From positions 99,555,751-99,619,750 of the forward strand of contig NC_061120.1 of the NCBI RefSeq assembly GCF_002878395.1: DNA of 64,000 bases, given 5' to 3'. This document shows, one piece after another, positions 50,701 through 63,274 of the stretch. The stretch's first letter is position 1. Each line of letters opens with the position of its first letter. This DNA is from Capsicum annuum (Eukaryota > Streptophyta > Magnoliopsida > Solanales > Solanaceae). Under the pieces are notes generated by a model, which made no database searches, was not told where the DNA came from, and saw nothing but the letters and a program-made list of their open reading frames with translations. A program made the translations under genes and the position numbers.

Positions 50701-53700
50701 TTCAATTGTTTTAAAGCCAACATAGGATTAGCAAAATCATCCCCAAATGTTTCTGTTAATGCAGCCAAATACACATTCCAAGTAGGCATGACAGAATTAT
50801 CCCTGCATTTCATATAGGACTAATGCCAAACCAAAGCTTCATCTTCTCAATGCATAGTTACCAATATCACCCTCTGAATCAGGGGAGTTTCATCCACACT
50901 GAAATACTGCTCTATACGATATAGCCAAGTGCGCAAATCAATTCCATTAAAACAAGGAAACACCAAATTATGACCACGATTATACTGATTTTGGAATGGA
51001 TTTGGTCCTAAAATCTCGGTACCAGCCTGTGAACTAGGTTCCTTACCAGTAGAAGTCGAGGTATTATTCGGAGCAGGTGAATGCACTTGGAGTCCGTCTA
51101 GCGTTGATTTCAACATTTGCACCAACTCAGTTTTCCTGCGATCCATATCCTCACGTAATTCACGGTGTCTTTGCTCAACCAGAGACCTCAAATCCAATTA
51201 CTGAGCAGCTAAGTCCTCGAACTGCTCTTGCAGCTTAGTAGTTGGTAGGGGTGGTTGTGTTTCTATAGTTTTGCGGAGAGGCATGGCATAACCTGTCGCT
51301 GATACCAATTGATACCAAATTGAGGTATCAAGGACTAAGAGTGAGGCAAAAGGGAAATACAGTTATGAAGAAGAAGAGGGAAATAGGAGAAGAGAAGAAG
51401 AATTAGGGAAGAGAACAGAGAGATTAGAGTTTTCACCTTCCAAACTGAGAATGCTAGTACAATTGAGCTACTTATACTACTGAAATGTAAATGGCATGCT
51501 AAACATGTGAATGAATTGAAATGTGCACCAAACTGAGGTGTAACTACTTTTCCCGCCAACTAACTGTAATTTGAATTTGTCTATGTGGCAGCTGAGTCAT
51601 CAGTACTAGTATTTCGTGTATCATTGTTTAAGCTGTTGGAACTCAATTGCACTTTAGTTCTGCTTACCATCCATAGAGTGATGGACAGTGCCTTGAGAAT
51701 TACTTAGAGGTACATGGTGGCTAATAGGCCACATCAGTGAAAGCAGTGGTTACTAGTTACAGAGTGGTAGTATAATACTTTCACATTGGGTAGTAATGTA
51801 TACCACTTGAGGCTTTGTATGGTTACACCCCTCAACAACTATCTCTTGGTCCACTCTTGGAGAACATAGTTCAAGCTACTGAAGATATGGTGATGCAGAG
51901 GCAACAATTTCTACAATTACTCAAGGACAATTTCACCAAGGCACAAGCAAGAATGAAGTACTATGTTGATAAATGGAGGACAAATAGGGAATTTGCAGCT
52001 AGTGATATGATATAATTGAAACTACAACCATACAGACAAACCTCTTTAGCTCTGAGAATAAATATCAAACTTAGCTCCAAATATTATGGGCCTTATGCAA
52101 TTACTGCTAGAATTGGTTTTGTTACCTACATGATGCACCTTAGCACTAAGGTGCATAGTGTTTCATATGTCCCTCCTCAAGAAGAAAGTAGGTGATTGCG
52201 TAGTGGTTTAATCTAGATTTCCTTCTACTGGTTCAGATGGCCAATTCTTAGTTTAACCAGTGGCTATTCTACAAAGGCAAATAGTGAAGAAGAAGAAGAA
52301 TACAGTTGTTGTCCAAGTGTTGGTACTATGGTCTAACCTTCTACCTAAAGATGCGATTTGGGAAGATTATCAGTTTCTGCGTGCTAAGTTCCCTAATTTC
52401 GATCCTAATCCTTCAGGTGAAGGATTCCTTCAAGGGGAGGGGTATGTTATGATCCCAAAAATAAGGAATAATTATGTGTAGTTAGCGGGGCTCGAAGTGA
52501 GGCAGGAGTTTTATTTGAATTGGACGGCTTGCGAATGGACGGCTAGGATTAGAAATTATTAAAAAGAAAGCGATGATCGTGATAGAGCCACGTGGCATGG
52601 TAGTTACAAATACCCATCAGAGGAGAGAGAAACGGCTACCAAAAAATTATTACTCATTTTTCTCACCTCTTTCACTGGTTCTCTCTCCTTCTCTCTCTCT
52701 CCCAAATTTCTTCTAATTCTCTCCTCATCTAACTCTGCAGGTTCTCGTGGGTTCAACGGCACTTTTTCTATCCATTTTCAGTTTTAGTTTTCTTTTTCGT
52801 TGTATTTGAGATCCATTTGTCTATTTTTCGATTAATGAGAAGAAATCAAAAATCCCCAAAATTGTTGTTGAGTTGATTTAATTTTCATAATTTGATTTTA
52901 GATCTTAGTCGAGACCATAACACCACATTGGAGAATATGTATTGGGTAAAATAGAGGTATAAATAGGGCTCAGTGTATGACAATAGTTAATATTCATCCC
53001 ATAATATTTTATCTCTTGCCTTTATTTCTTCTATGGAATCAGAGTGGTTGTGAGAAAAATTCGGTGAAGAGAACACGGTGAGAGGGTCATTGTGACTCAG
53101 TTTCAATGACTTTCTAGGGTTGTTCCGCATCGCCTTCTAGGGTCATTTGTAGCTGGTTAGGAGGTGAGTTATGCAGGTATGACATATCCTTCAGAAGTAA
53201 CATCACATTTGGTAACTATTAGGAGGATTGCCCAAGACCATATAAGGAGACCAAATTCCCACCCCACAAATGGTAAGGGACTCCAAGTAATCAAACATGT
53301 CTTTCGGGTTTGATGTTTTTGGTTCCAGAAACACAAAAACAGAAAATTCAAATCTTATGATTACCACAAAGACCCTCAATGGGAAGTTCAAACTATTTAA
53401 CGTGGACTTTCTTAATTGAGTTCTGGTGCAAGGGCCAAGATGTTCATGATACTTAACTAGCTACCGAGGGAGATGAAAAGACTAGAACAAATTGATAGAG
53501 GGTTGATGTTCAATTATGTAGCCCCTTGGGGAGGTCTTTGATTTCATCTTGATGCCTTTGTTTCGTCTATTCCAAATATGTTATTCAATTTGGGAAAAGG
53601 TTTGCACTTTATACACTAATTACTTATCTCGTTTTTATGATGTGATTTATCAGATGACTAACATTCCAGCCATGTTATTCAATTTGGGATAAGGTTTGCA

Positions 53701-56700
53701 CTATACACACTTGACATAACTCATTTTTATGATGTGATTTACCGATGACTAACTTAAAGATGCAAGAATTGGATATCTTCTTATTTGGGATAGGGACATA
53801 CAATCATGGAGAAATTTGAGAAGTTGATACCATTCACTACTAGTGCTGAAAAACATAGAAGCAACGACAATAAAATTTTCTTGGTTCTTAGACTTGCTAG
53901 ACTTCTTAATTACATTGATTCAGTGTGTGACAAGATTTTGGCTAGTCCTACTGTTCCTATAGCCTACTGTTCCTATAGTGGATGAACTATTCTCTGGTTT
54001 ACTTCTCCTTATTCCGCTAGCCGGTCATACAGTAGTCCCATCACCCATTGCTAACTCTTAAACTGCATGTCGTATATCCCTAGCCATATTGCCACCACTC
54101 TTGACTTATTATCACTATGCATCCAGCATCAGACCCAGATAATTCATGTTCTACACTAGACCCTACATCTACTGTGAACTTATCTCCTCCTAGTACACCG
54201 ATTGCACTTTGAAAAGGTACACGATCTACTCGTAATACTAACCGAATTACACATTTTAAAGTTATGATCAACTCTATTAGAATATGAGTAGGGACATGAA
54301 TAGTTTATAGAATCCTACTTGGAAAAGGATTGTAATGTAGTGTCCTACTTGGAAAAGGATTGGAATATAGTCTCTATAAATAGGGTGTCAATGTAATAAT
54401 GTAGATACAACAAAATTCAACTATATTTTTCTCTTTTATTTCTCACTTAGTATCAGAGCCTCTACAAGTAGAGAATTAAAGATCTTCCGCTGCAGACGAG
54501 TGACTATTACCCGTAAATGTCGTCCGTCCGCCCAATGATCATGTTAGCCAAAGTTGGGGCACCGTGCTTCTTTCCTGTGGCTTCTCATGTCTAATTTGTA
54601 TAGCACCATGCATTTCCCCGGACTACTTTCTCATATTTAATTTGTGTAGTATCATGCATCTTCCCGGACTACTTTCTCATATCTGAGTTGTGTGGCATCG
54701 TGCGTCTTTCCATTGACTACTCAGACTTGATTTGCATAGGGTCGTGCCATCATTCCAACCCTACCAATATAATTTCTCTTTTTCAAAAGGGTCGTGCCAT
54801 CATTTCGACTCTACCCACATAATTTCTCTTTTTCAATAGGGCCGTACCATCATTCCAACCCACTTTTCAGCCGTCAAATATAATAATACGGCGCGTGAGC
54901 ATGATCTCGAGATGACCCATATATTTTATACCAGTTTTCAAAAAATTTCTCGGGACAGGTCGACTTTTCGACAGCGTTTACTACTTTTTCGACCACCTTT
55001 TCATTTTTTTTTCTTTTCAACTAAGGTCGCCCAGACGTCATGAGAAGTCCTTACCAATTTTCTTGCAGATATCTTCACCAAGTCCCTCACTGATCCTAGT
55101 ATTAATTACATCTATAACAAGCTCGATACATGCGACGTGTATGCACCAGCTTGAGGGTGAGTATTAGAATATGAGTAGGAACATGAATAGTTATACATAG
55201 GGTGTCAATGTAATGTAGTGTCCTACTTGGAAAATGATTAGAATGTAGCGTCTATAAATAGGGTGTCAATGTAATAATGTGGACACAATAACTCAATAAT
55301 ATTCTTCTCTTTTATTTCTCACAACCACATTATATTTTTGTATCATCTTTGTCCTCTATCTCTATTCCTAAGCCTACAGGTGAAGCACTCTCTCATCCAG
55401 GATGACAACAAGCTATGATTGACAAGATGTCTACTTTACATGAAAGTGGTGCATGAGGAGTTTGTCCCTCTTTCGGACATATTGTTATAAGACTTGTGAA
55501 GTTAAACAACTAGATTGCAGATACTTTCACCAGGTACCTCAATATCTTAGTATTAGTTACAATTGTTGCAAGCTCGGTACATATGATTTATATGTACCAG
55601 TTTGAGGAGTGTTAGTTATATGTATTAGGTAATGTGCAAAGTTTAGATATAATAAATAGGACTCAATGTAAGGCAATAATTAACACACATCTCAATAATA
55701 TTTTATCTCATGCCTTTATTTCCATGTCATATTAAACTGCCTCAATAAAAGCAAATAGCTGTCAATATTATTAAGAAACGGCCAAGTTCCTACAAAAGGG
55801 AAAAGGGTTTAAAAGCTAAATCCGCCTTTATATACAAGTGAGACTGATATCTAACAAAAGGAAGCATCCAAGGATCTAAGTGGGCATCAGCAGTTATCAA
55901 TTTAAAGTTGAATTACCTATGTAGCTTCAAAATACCTATGAAACATTAAAGGATGAACAGACCTATCTGATGTATGTAAATTATAGAAGGAACCCCCTCG
56001 TCTCCATACATGCAAGGAAGTCGTGCAAGTTCCAAGGCCGAAACCTACAAACAAATGCTAATATCAAATTCAATAGCCTGCTGCCTTAACTTCAACAGCA
56101 AGTGGTTAAGTTGAGAAAAAACAAAAGTTAGAGAACCTCTTCAAGAAATTCTGGCAATCCGTCATATATCTGCCTCAGTTCGTCCAGCTAGACAAACAAG
56201 ATTACACTCATAATGTCATAAAGTAAATGAAGATGACAAAACCAATGCAGAGAAGATATTAAACCCACAAGTTACTGCAGTTGTATATCCTACCTCATCA
56301 CAGAAACCCTCTTTTATTATGGTCTCATAACCCTTCTCTTTACTTCTATCAACATCAATGATGCCAATTACCTGCACATTACAGGCACACACACATGAAA
56401 AAACTCTTGCTGGTGTACTAATGGCTATGTTGCTCGGACTCGTCAAAAATTTCAATGGGCGTGTGTCGGATTCGCCAAAATTAGTGTATTTTTGAAGAAT
56501 CCGACACGGGTACGGCATCAAAAATAAAGAGTCCGCGAAACTTAGACTAATGGTACTATTATACCCACAAGAAATTCGACATATCTTTATGACAGAAACG
56601 AGGACTATGGGTGAAAATCTAAGCTCATTTTGGCTTGATCATAATTCAAGCTCCAAATAAAATGTCACTAAATTGAAGAAGTTTCCAGAATACGAGTAGT

Positions 56701-59700
56701 CAGATTTCCTTACCTAAAACCAGAAAATAAATGCATTCTTGGGAAGGGATAGAGGTCAAAGTTGTGGAAAGTTTTTTGAAGAAAATCAATGCTCATTTGG
56801 CTTTTTGGCGTCTCTATAGAATCAAGCTGATAATTATGGATGATAAGGCAAAAGATTTTCTTCATAGATTTTAAACTTCCACTTATGAAGCTGTTCCTAT
56901 TCAATAAAGTCCCAGTGTGGGAGCCTTACATATTGTAACTAGTATTATACCGATAACAATACTAACCAATTCACAGACATAGGCTAGATCGACTGAAATG
57001 AAAAATCCAGCCTGCATAAAGAGAAAGCGGAGTATGTAGATAAGGATGGTTGTAAATATCGAAATTACAGTGGAACATAATAATTGTGGTGAAGTTTGAT
57101 ACCCGTTCAATAATATCCAAGTTCAAATACTTCAATTCTTCTAGCAGAGATCCGGAAATGCCAACTTCAAATATTTTGCGTATGTGCAGGAGAGCACAAA
57201 CAGTCTGCATGAAATTGAATTCTAAAATCAGGGTAAAGCACACCAATGGGGACTAATAAGAAAGCAATAATATAGATTTAGAAGCAAAATGTTTTTTTTT
57301 TCAAAAGGGTACACCGAAAACGGGAATGGCGCTCCTATCTCATTTCATGTGCTAATTTGAGGTTAAAGGCTAACTTTAATCGTATAAAGTACATCTAAAA
57401 TAACCGATGATAAAACACTTAGTCAGACTATTATGCTCAAATTCAGGTAAATGACAAAGTGTAGCAAACATGCAATACTACTTTTCTTGTCTAAACAAAA
57501 AAGAAATATGGAACTTTTTTAGGTTAACCTCCAAAGAGGAGTAGACATTGCACAGCCATGACCCAGCATACACCTATGTTTGTTCCTAAATGTTGTGCTA
57601 CTTTTGCTCAAATGGCATGTAACTATAAACTTCAAATACTTTAAAGTAAAAAATCTTGATGGATGAGAAGCTAGAGGAAAGAAGCACACAAAATAATAAG
57701 AGGTAAAGTTTAATTGGCAGCATGTTCAATCAAACGGGTGATTTTCTCTCTGACTACAGATCCACATTGAATGGGTCAATAAAGTATAACGGAAGGAATG
57801 GACATATCTACCTTCAGAAAAGCTGCCCAGTCTGCACTTGTAGATATAGAACTTGGACAGTTGAATTTCTGCAGAATCAAGGAAAGGAGGAAAACAATAA
57901 GAAACAAGAAGAAAAAAGGATGAAAGCTGATAATGATACAATGCTTTCAAACTCATTACGAAGAGAATAGAACTTGCATGAAACAGACAATCAGTTTATA
58001 TTCAGGCTTGAGGCATGTACAGAAAACCCATCTTATAGATATTTTATGTACACACAAATTTAAGAAATAGATTGTGGTTTAGTTTGATTTAATTTTATAC
58101 ATTTGGACTAAGAAAATAGTTCAAAATTTGAACAAATTGTAGAAGGCGGTTAATGGTTTCGTGCAGTTATGAATTCCATCCTCTTACTTATTCCGAAAGA
58201 TTGTTTCTTTGAGTGATACTACAAGCAAACACAATGACAAAACTTGAAAAATACGTATATGGAAGAGAAAAAGACAATGGAAATATGAACCTTGAGAATG
58301 CGGGGAATATCTTTTACAGACTTCAGTGTTTCACGTAAAGAGGCAGAAATTTCTTCAGCAGACAAGAAGAATGATATCTTCAAAAGTCAGGGGGGAAAAA
58401 TCATTTTTCATGTGTTTTATGAATATAAAATCAATTACACAGGAAGTCACAACGTTTCAGGTTTCAGGTTTTGAGAATACTCCCACAAAAAAATATAACT
58501 CATGTATTCAGATACTGAATTGATGCAAAAAAGCCTTTTCAGCTGCAGTATGAAAATGATCAAAGCTTCCATGACAAAAAATTTGGTAAGGATACAGTAT
58601 CAAGACGTCGATTCAGGTTATCAAGATCCAATATAGGCCTCAGAAACCAGTTCCTGATGAAAGATGAACTATTAGATCAGAAGGCATCACGTTCACTTTA
58701 TCATTGCAAAAAACACATCAAACTGTTTCAAACAAAACTAACCGCAAGAGACGTCTACCCATTGGAGTTACACACTGAGAAAAGTAAACAAAATATTAGT
58801 CCAATGTTTTTCTGCAGTTGCTTAAGAACCATTAAAAGAAAATGGCTACAGATTTAAAACTGCCATCCTCCTCAAACCTTATTCATCATCCCAAATACAG
58901 AGAACCTGCATAAAATTTTTGATTAGTCAAAACTTCCATGGTTGACTAAACATAGAGAGTGTGATGCGTCATTGACCCTTCTTTTGCTCTGCCTATCCCC
59001 ATATGGCTAGGATGCTTATCTATTTGGAATATTTGTAATGCTTCATGAGCAGCTGAATCAACTTTGAGAAATTTGTCACTTAAAGTGATAGTTAAGGCCC
59101 ACATCATTGCGCAAATTTTATCCCCGATACAAAACAAAGATATATGAATGAGGAGAGAAATGATTAAAAAAGGGTTAAGCCATTCCCGGAAAAACTTATA
59201 GCTTAGAAGATACAGAGAAATTTCACAGATGCAGTCAATTGCAATTGATGCGCTCCCACATTCATTTAGTTCTAGGGTGTCTATGATCCGCTCATTTTCT
59301 AGCACAGCTAACAGGCCACCACTTGCACGAACTTGAACATCACTGCTGACGTCCATCATAGAACTTAGCTGCAATTTCGGAAAGAGCCAAATCTTTAGAC
59401 TAATATTTGTTGAGACAGAAATGTTGCCTCCTAAGAGAACAAACAACAAGAATAAAGTAAGCAATTGAACAATCATTCACTGTTTGCTAGCATATTTTAT
59501 GCATAGCTAACTATTTTTGTAAACGTGTACGCCTAACTAAAGTAAAAGATATGCAACAGAAAAAACATACCCTAAACACTAGCAAACCTGAATAACCTGT
59601 ATATCAAGCTTGAGTTTCCAACCACAAGATCGATTAACTAAATAGAGGTGATTTGCAGTTAAAGAGGACGAGAAAATGCTACTGAAGCAAAACTAAAACA

Positions 59701-62700
59701 AGGATATCAGCTAAGTGGAAGTAAAGCATGTTTGTCAACATTGTATATTAATGGTTTTGTACTTGAAAAGAACAATTAAGATAATACTGGAAAGGAACGA
59801 GTTTCTATAGCAATAATCTAAGACGACGAATATTGGTGAAGTCTACTTGTGATGGGCATACAAATTTGCCAAGAGAAACCTCATGGAATTTTAGGTTTGT
59901 CTCACATGGCTAGAATCCAAATGAAGACAAGTGTTAGTTTTGATTCAACGCTGCAGTTCCTGATATTCTTTTTCCAATATATCAGTTTGCAAATATAATT
60001 TACTATTTCTAGTTAATGATTAGTAACATCTGTATAAATGATATTCCTATAGCATACTAGAAATAAACTTTATTTTTTGAGAAATCATTCAAGAGAATAG
60101 AAAGATAGATGAAGAGAAGTTCTATTAGAGTGTTATGTGATAGAAGGATGCCTACTAAAGTGAAAGTTAAGGTCTATAGAACAGCTCTTAGACAACCAAT
60201 ATTTTATGGTAGTAAATGATGGGTTGCTAAGTCCAACATATCCACAAGATGAGTGATGCAAAGATGGAACGCTAAGATAGATGTGCGACCATAGCAGATT
60301 AGATAAGATTAAAAATGAACTACATTAACCAAAAGGTGCAAGTAGCACACATTGAGGATAAAATGTGAGAAGGACGTCTGAGATGGTTTGGACATGTTCC
60401 GCATACCGACGCACCCGTCAAATAGGTGCGAAACTATGATAAGTGAAGGTGTTCAAAGGAGACAGGGTAGACCTAAAATTCCATGGAAGGAACAACAACA
60501 ACATACCCAATATATTCCCACCAAGTGAGATCTGGGGAGGGTAAGTGTGCGCAGTCCATACCACTACCCCAGATGCGAGATAGAGAGGTTGTTTCCGGTA
60601 GACCCCTGGCTCAAAATAAAACAATCTAGACAAGGAATAGTAAAAGAACAAGATATAATAGAAATCAACATATCCAATAATACCATAAACAAGATACACC
60701 GAGTAATACAATAAAAGATATAACATCCTAAACTCATACTAACCTTCTACCCTATCCGTCTCCTCCACAACTTCCTATCTAGGGTCATGTCCTTGGTAAG
60801 CTGTAGTTGCTCCATGTCATGTCTAATCACCTCCCTCCAATATTTCTTGGTCTACCTCTACCTCGCTTGAAACCATCATTTGCCAACCTCTCGCACCTCT
60901 GCACTAGGGCATCCATGCCCCTCCTCGTCATATGACCGAACCATCTCGACCTCGCTTTCCACATCTTGACTTCCACCAAAGCCACACCTACCTTATCTTG
61001 AATAACCTCATTTCTAATTCTATCTTTCCTAGTACACCCACACATCCACCGAAGCATTCTCATCTCTGCCACCTTCATCTTCTGTATGTGGGCCTTCTTA
61101 GTAGGCCAACACTCCGCCCCATACAATAAAGCCAGTCTAACCACCACTCTATAGAACTTGTTTTTAAATTTAGGCGGTACCTTTTTGTCACATAGGATTC
61201 CAATTCGATGAGTGACATCTTCTTCAATCTCTCCATTCTCCTGAATCATAGATCCAGAATACTTGAAACTATCTCTCTTATTGATAGAATGAGTATCAAG
61301 CTTCACAACCAAATCGGACTCATGAGACACCTCGCTAAATTTACACTCCAAATATTCCGTCTTGAACCTACTCAACCTAAACCCTTTAGACATAAGGGTT
61401 TGCCTCCACAAACCTCCAATTTAGCATTAACTCCACAACGTATCTCATCAATCAAGACCACATCATCCGCGAAAAGCAAACGGTAAGGCACCTCACTTTG
61501 AATTTGTCGTGTCAAAACATTTATCACCAAAGCAAAAAGAAATGGACTAAGCGTCGATCCTTGGCTTAACCCCATCAAGACGGGAAACTGCTCCAAGTCC
61601 CCTCCCCCAGTCCTAACCCGAGTCTTGGCTCCATCGTACATATCCTTAATCGCCCTAACATACACCATAGGTACGTCTCTAGCCTCCAAACACCTCTGAA
61701 GAACCTCCCTGGGAACTCTATCATAGCCCTTCTCTAAATGGATAAATACCATGTGCAAATCCTTCCTTCTTTTCTTATACTGCTCCACCAGTCTCCTAAC
61801 GAGATGGATTGCTTCAGTGGTCAAGCGCGCTGGCATAGACCTGCATATGCTTGGCAATGTGACTTACTAAAGATAGGGAACAATGGAAAAAAGATATCAA
61901 ATAGGTGATTGCTACTAGTTGAGAATAGGTTTTAGACTTGGTAGATAACTTCTAACATTATTATTATTATTATTTAACTTATTTTTCACCTTTATTTTAT
62001 TTAGTATGAAAATGGTGCAAATGAGCTTGAATGAAAGTGGAGATTCATATAGCCAACCCCAACTTGTTTAGGACTGAGTTGTTGTATTTTATTGCATTAA
62101 CAATCAGAAAGAAAATCTCATTGCACATGAATGCAAGTGTTGGAAACATTAAGTATTTAAGCATCCACAGTTGGCAGAGATAAAAGTATGTCATAAGATA
62201 AGATTGTTGTATGGACTTCTGGACTAAAAATTGAGTATGTCACCTGTTTTTCACAGATCCACATCCACAACGCAGTTCAAATCATAATATTTTCAAACTG
62301 TACAATTCCCTCGCTATGGAGCCAATAACTCCAGATTATATTATGAAGTTCTACCAGATCAGCAAAAACTACTTGGAAGTAAATTTGGTAATATTATCTT
62401 GATGAGAACAGATGATGAAGTTGGGAGCATCCGTGTACCAAGGTTCTTACACGACTGTAAATCAACAATTTGAAAAAAGGGAAATATGTAAGACTTGACA
62501 GGTGATTCTAGCAATCCTAATAATCAACAGAACTTTCTCACGATTCACGGAACCCATGTCATATAATCCATGTATCAATGGTGACCAATACAACTGTATT
62601 GTCACAGGAGAGATGATTTCCTACAGTTTTTATCAGATAGCAGAAAACTAAAACATATGCTGAAGAGTGAAGATCAAGATGCTTTATGATAAGTATTCTC

Positions 62701-63234
62701 CAAGGGATAATAATTCTTCGCTTGTCTTCAATGTTATTTTGTTTTAGCTAAGAACTAACTTAAAAGAAAGTTGTAATTGGTAAAAGATGACACGGCTGTG
62801 GAAAACCATATGACCATCCTGCTTATATCCAAGTCATGTTTCCTTTGAGAGCTGCCTTCTCCTTTTATTTCTCATTCTGAGGCATGTATCCGTTGGAAGG
62901 AGAAATTTTCGGCGATGACAACCAAGACAGCATTTCCAAACATTGCAGATCAAGTCAACAACAACTAAAGAAGGTAGAGTTTACTATGTTTTCCCATTCT
63001 TTCTTGCTGTTAATCGTTCAAGTACATACCGTACTTCCACAAATGCTCTTGTCATATATGGATCTGAAAGTACCATTGTGAATGTGTCACTATGCACCTT
63101 TCTTTATAAGTGTAATGAGTTACTACGCATCTTAGCACTCCCTTTCCATTGAAAGTCTCAATCAAATTTTGTCCCCGCTTGACTAAAACATAGACTGGAG
63201 AAGCCAAATCCCATGATTGTTCACTTGAAGAACC

Positions 63235-63274
<40 letters not shown>

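Larger units (their letters stand above)
42618..51623 (-). mobile_element. Gypsy-3: Ty3/gypsy chromovirus inserted in the gypsy-2 integrase
   Basis: LTRs of 326 bp (42618-42943) and 314 bp (51310-51623) begin TGATACCAAATTG and end TTTCGTGTATCA as written on the plus strand. The perfect target duplication TTGTT (42613-42617, 51624-51628) interrupts gypsy-2's integrase, whose reading resumes at 51629. On the minus strand the PBS-like TTGGTATCAGCGACAGG lies beside the 51.3-kb LTR and a polypurine tract (CATAGCGGGGGTAT) beside the 42.9-kb LTR, which sets the orientation. A non-autonomous LTR element splits its gag. Confidence 0.96.
38976..52922 (+). mobile_element. Gypsy-2: Ty3/gypsy chromovirus, 5' LTR lost, entered by gypsy-3
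   Basis: The 5' LTR is missing except for about 8 bp (GCATAACA, matching the CATAACA end of the 3' LTR). The PBS-like TGGTATAAGAGC is at 38987-38998. Coding remnant 39017-42612 continues at 51629-52481 after the 9-kb gypsy-3 insertion. The polypurine tract CAAGGGGAGGGGTA is at 52431-52444 and the 3' LTR 52445-52922 (TGTTATGATCCC to GACCATAACA). It lies antisense to MSH5. Confidence 0.9.
54275..55322 (+). mobile_element. Copia-5: small deleted copia derivative inside copia-4
   Basis: LTR-like repeats 54275-54446 and 55162-55322 share TATTAGAATATGAGTAGG, TCCTACTTGGAAAA, TCTATAAATAGGGTGTCAAT and a TATTTCTCAC end. A PBS-like TAGTATCAGAGCC follows the first, and TTGAGGGTGAG precedes the second. 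The 715-bp interior keeps only the copia C-terminus ([20 protein letters not shown]) plus two minisatellites. No clean target duplication could be read. Confidence 0.75.
52936..55735 (+). mobile_element. Copia-4: old Ty1/copia remnant, entered by gypsy-2 and copia-5
   Basis: Two related LTR remnants, about 52936-53031 and 55610-55730, share TGTATTGGGTAA-like, TATAAATAGGGCTCA-like and ATAATATTTTATCTC strings. A PBS-like ATGGAATCAGAGTGG follows the first. Pol fragments are [18 protein letters not shown] (before 54274), then [19 protein letters not shown] (from 55380) and the C-terminal stretch ending in LYVPV before the 3' LTR. Most of gag and pol is deleted. Its 5' LTR start is missing, consistent with gypsy-2 having inserted there. 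Confidence 0.7.

Noticed and set aside
54581..54865. CRISPR-like array
   Set aside because: The units are head-to-tail minisatellites of 46 and 50 bp with no unique spacers, in plant nuclear DNA.
56216..56521. Minus-strand 101-codon frame as a separate gene
   Set aside because: Only its central part (exon 11) is coding. The rest is intron read-through beyond the GT donor and AG acceptor.
58292..58857. Plus-strand open frames of 60-66 codons
   Set aside because: They are antisense shadows of MSH5 exons 5-7, which have splice sites and family matches on the minus strand.
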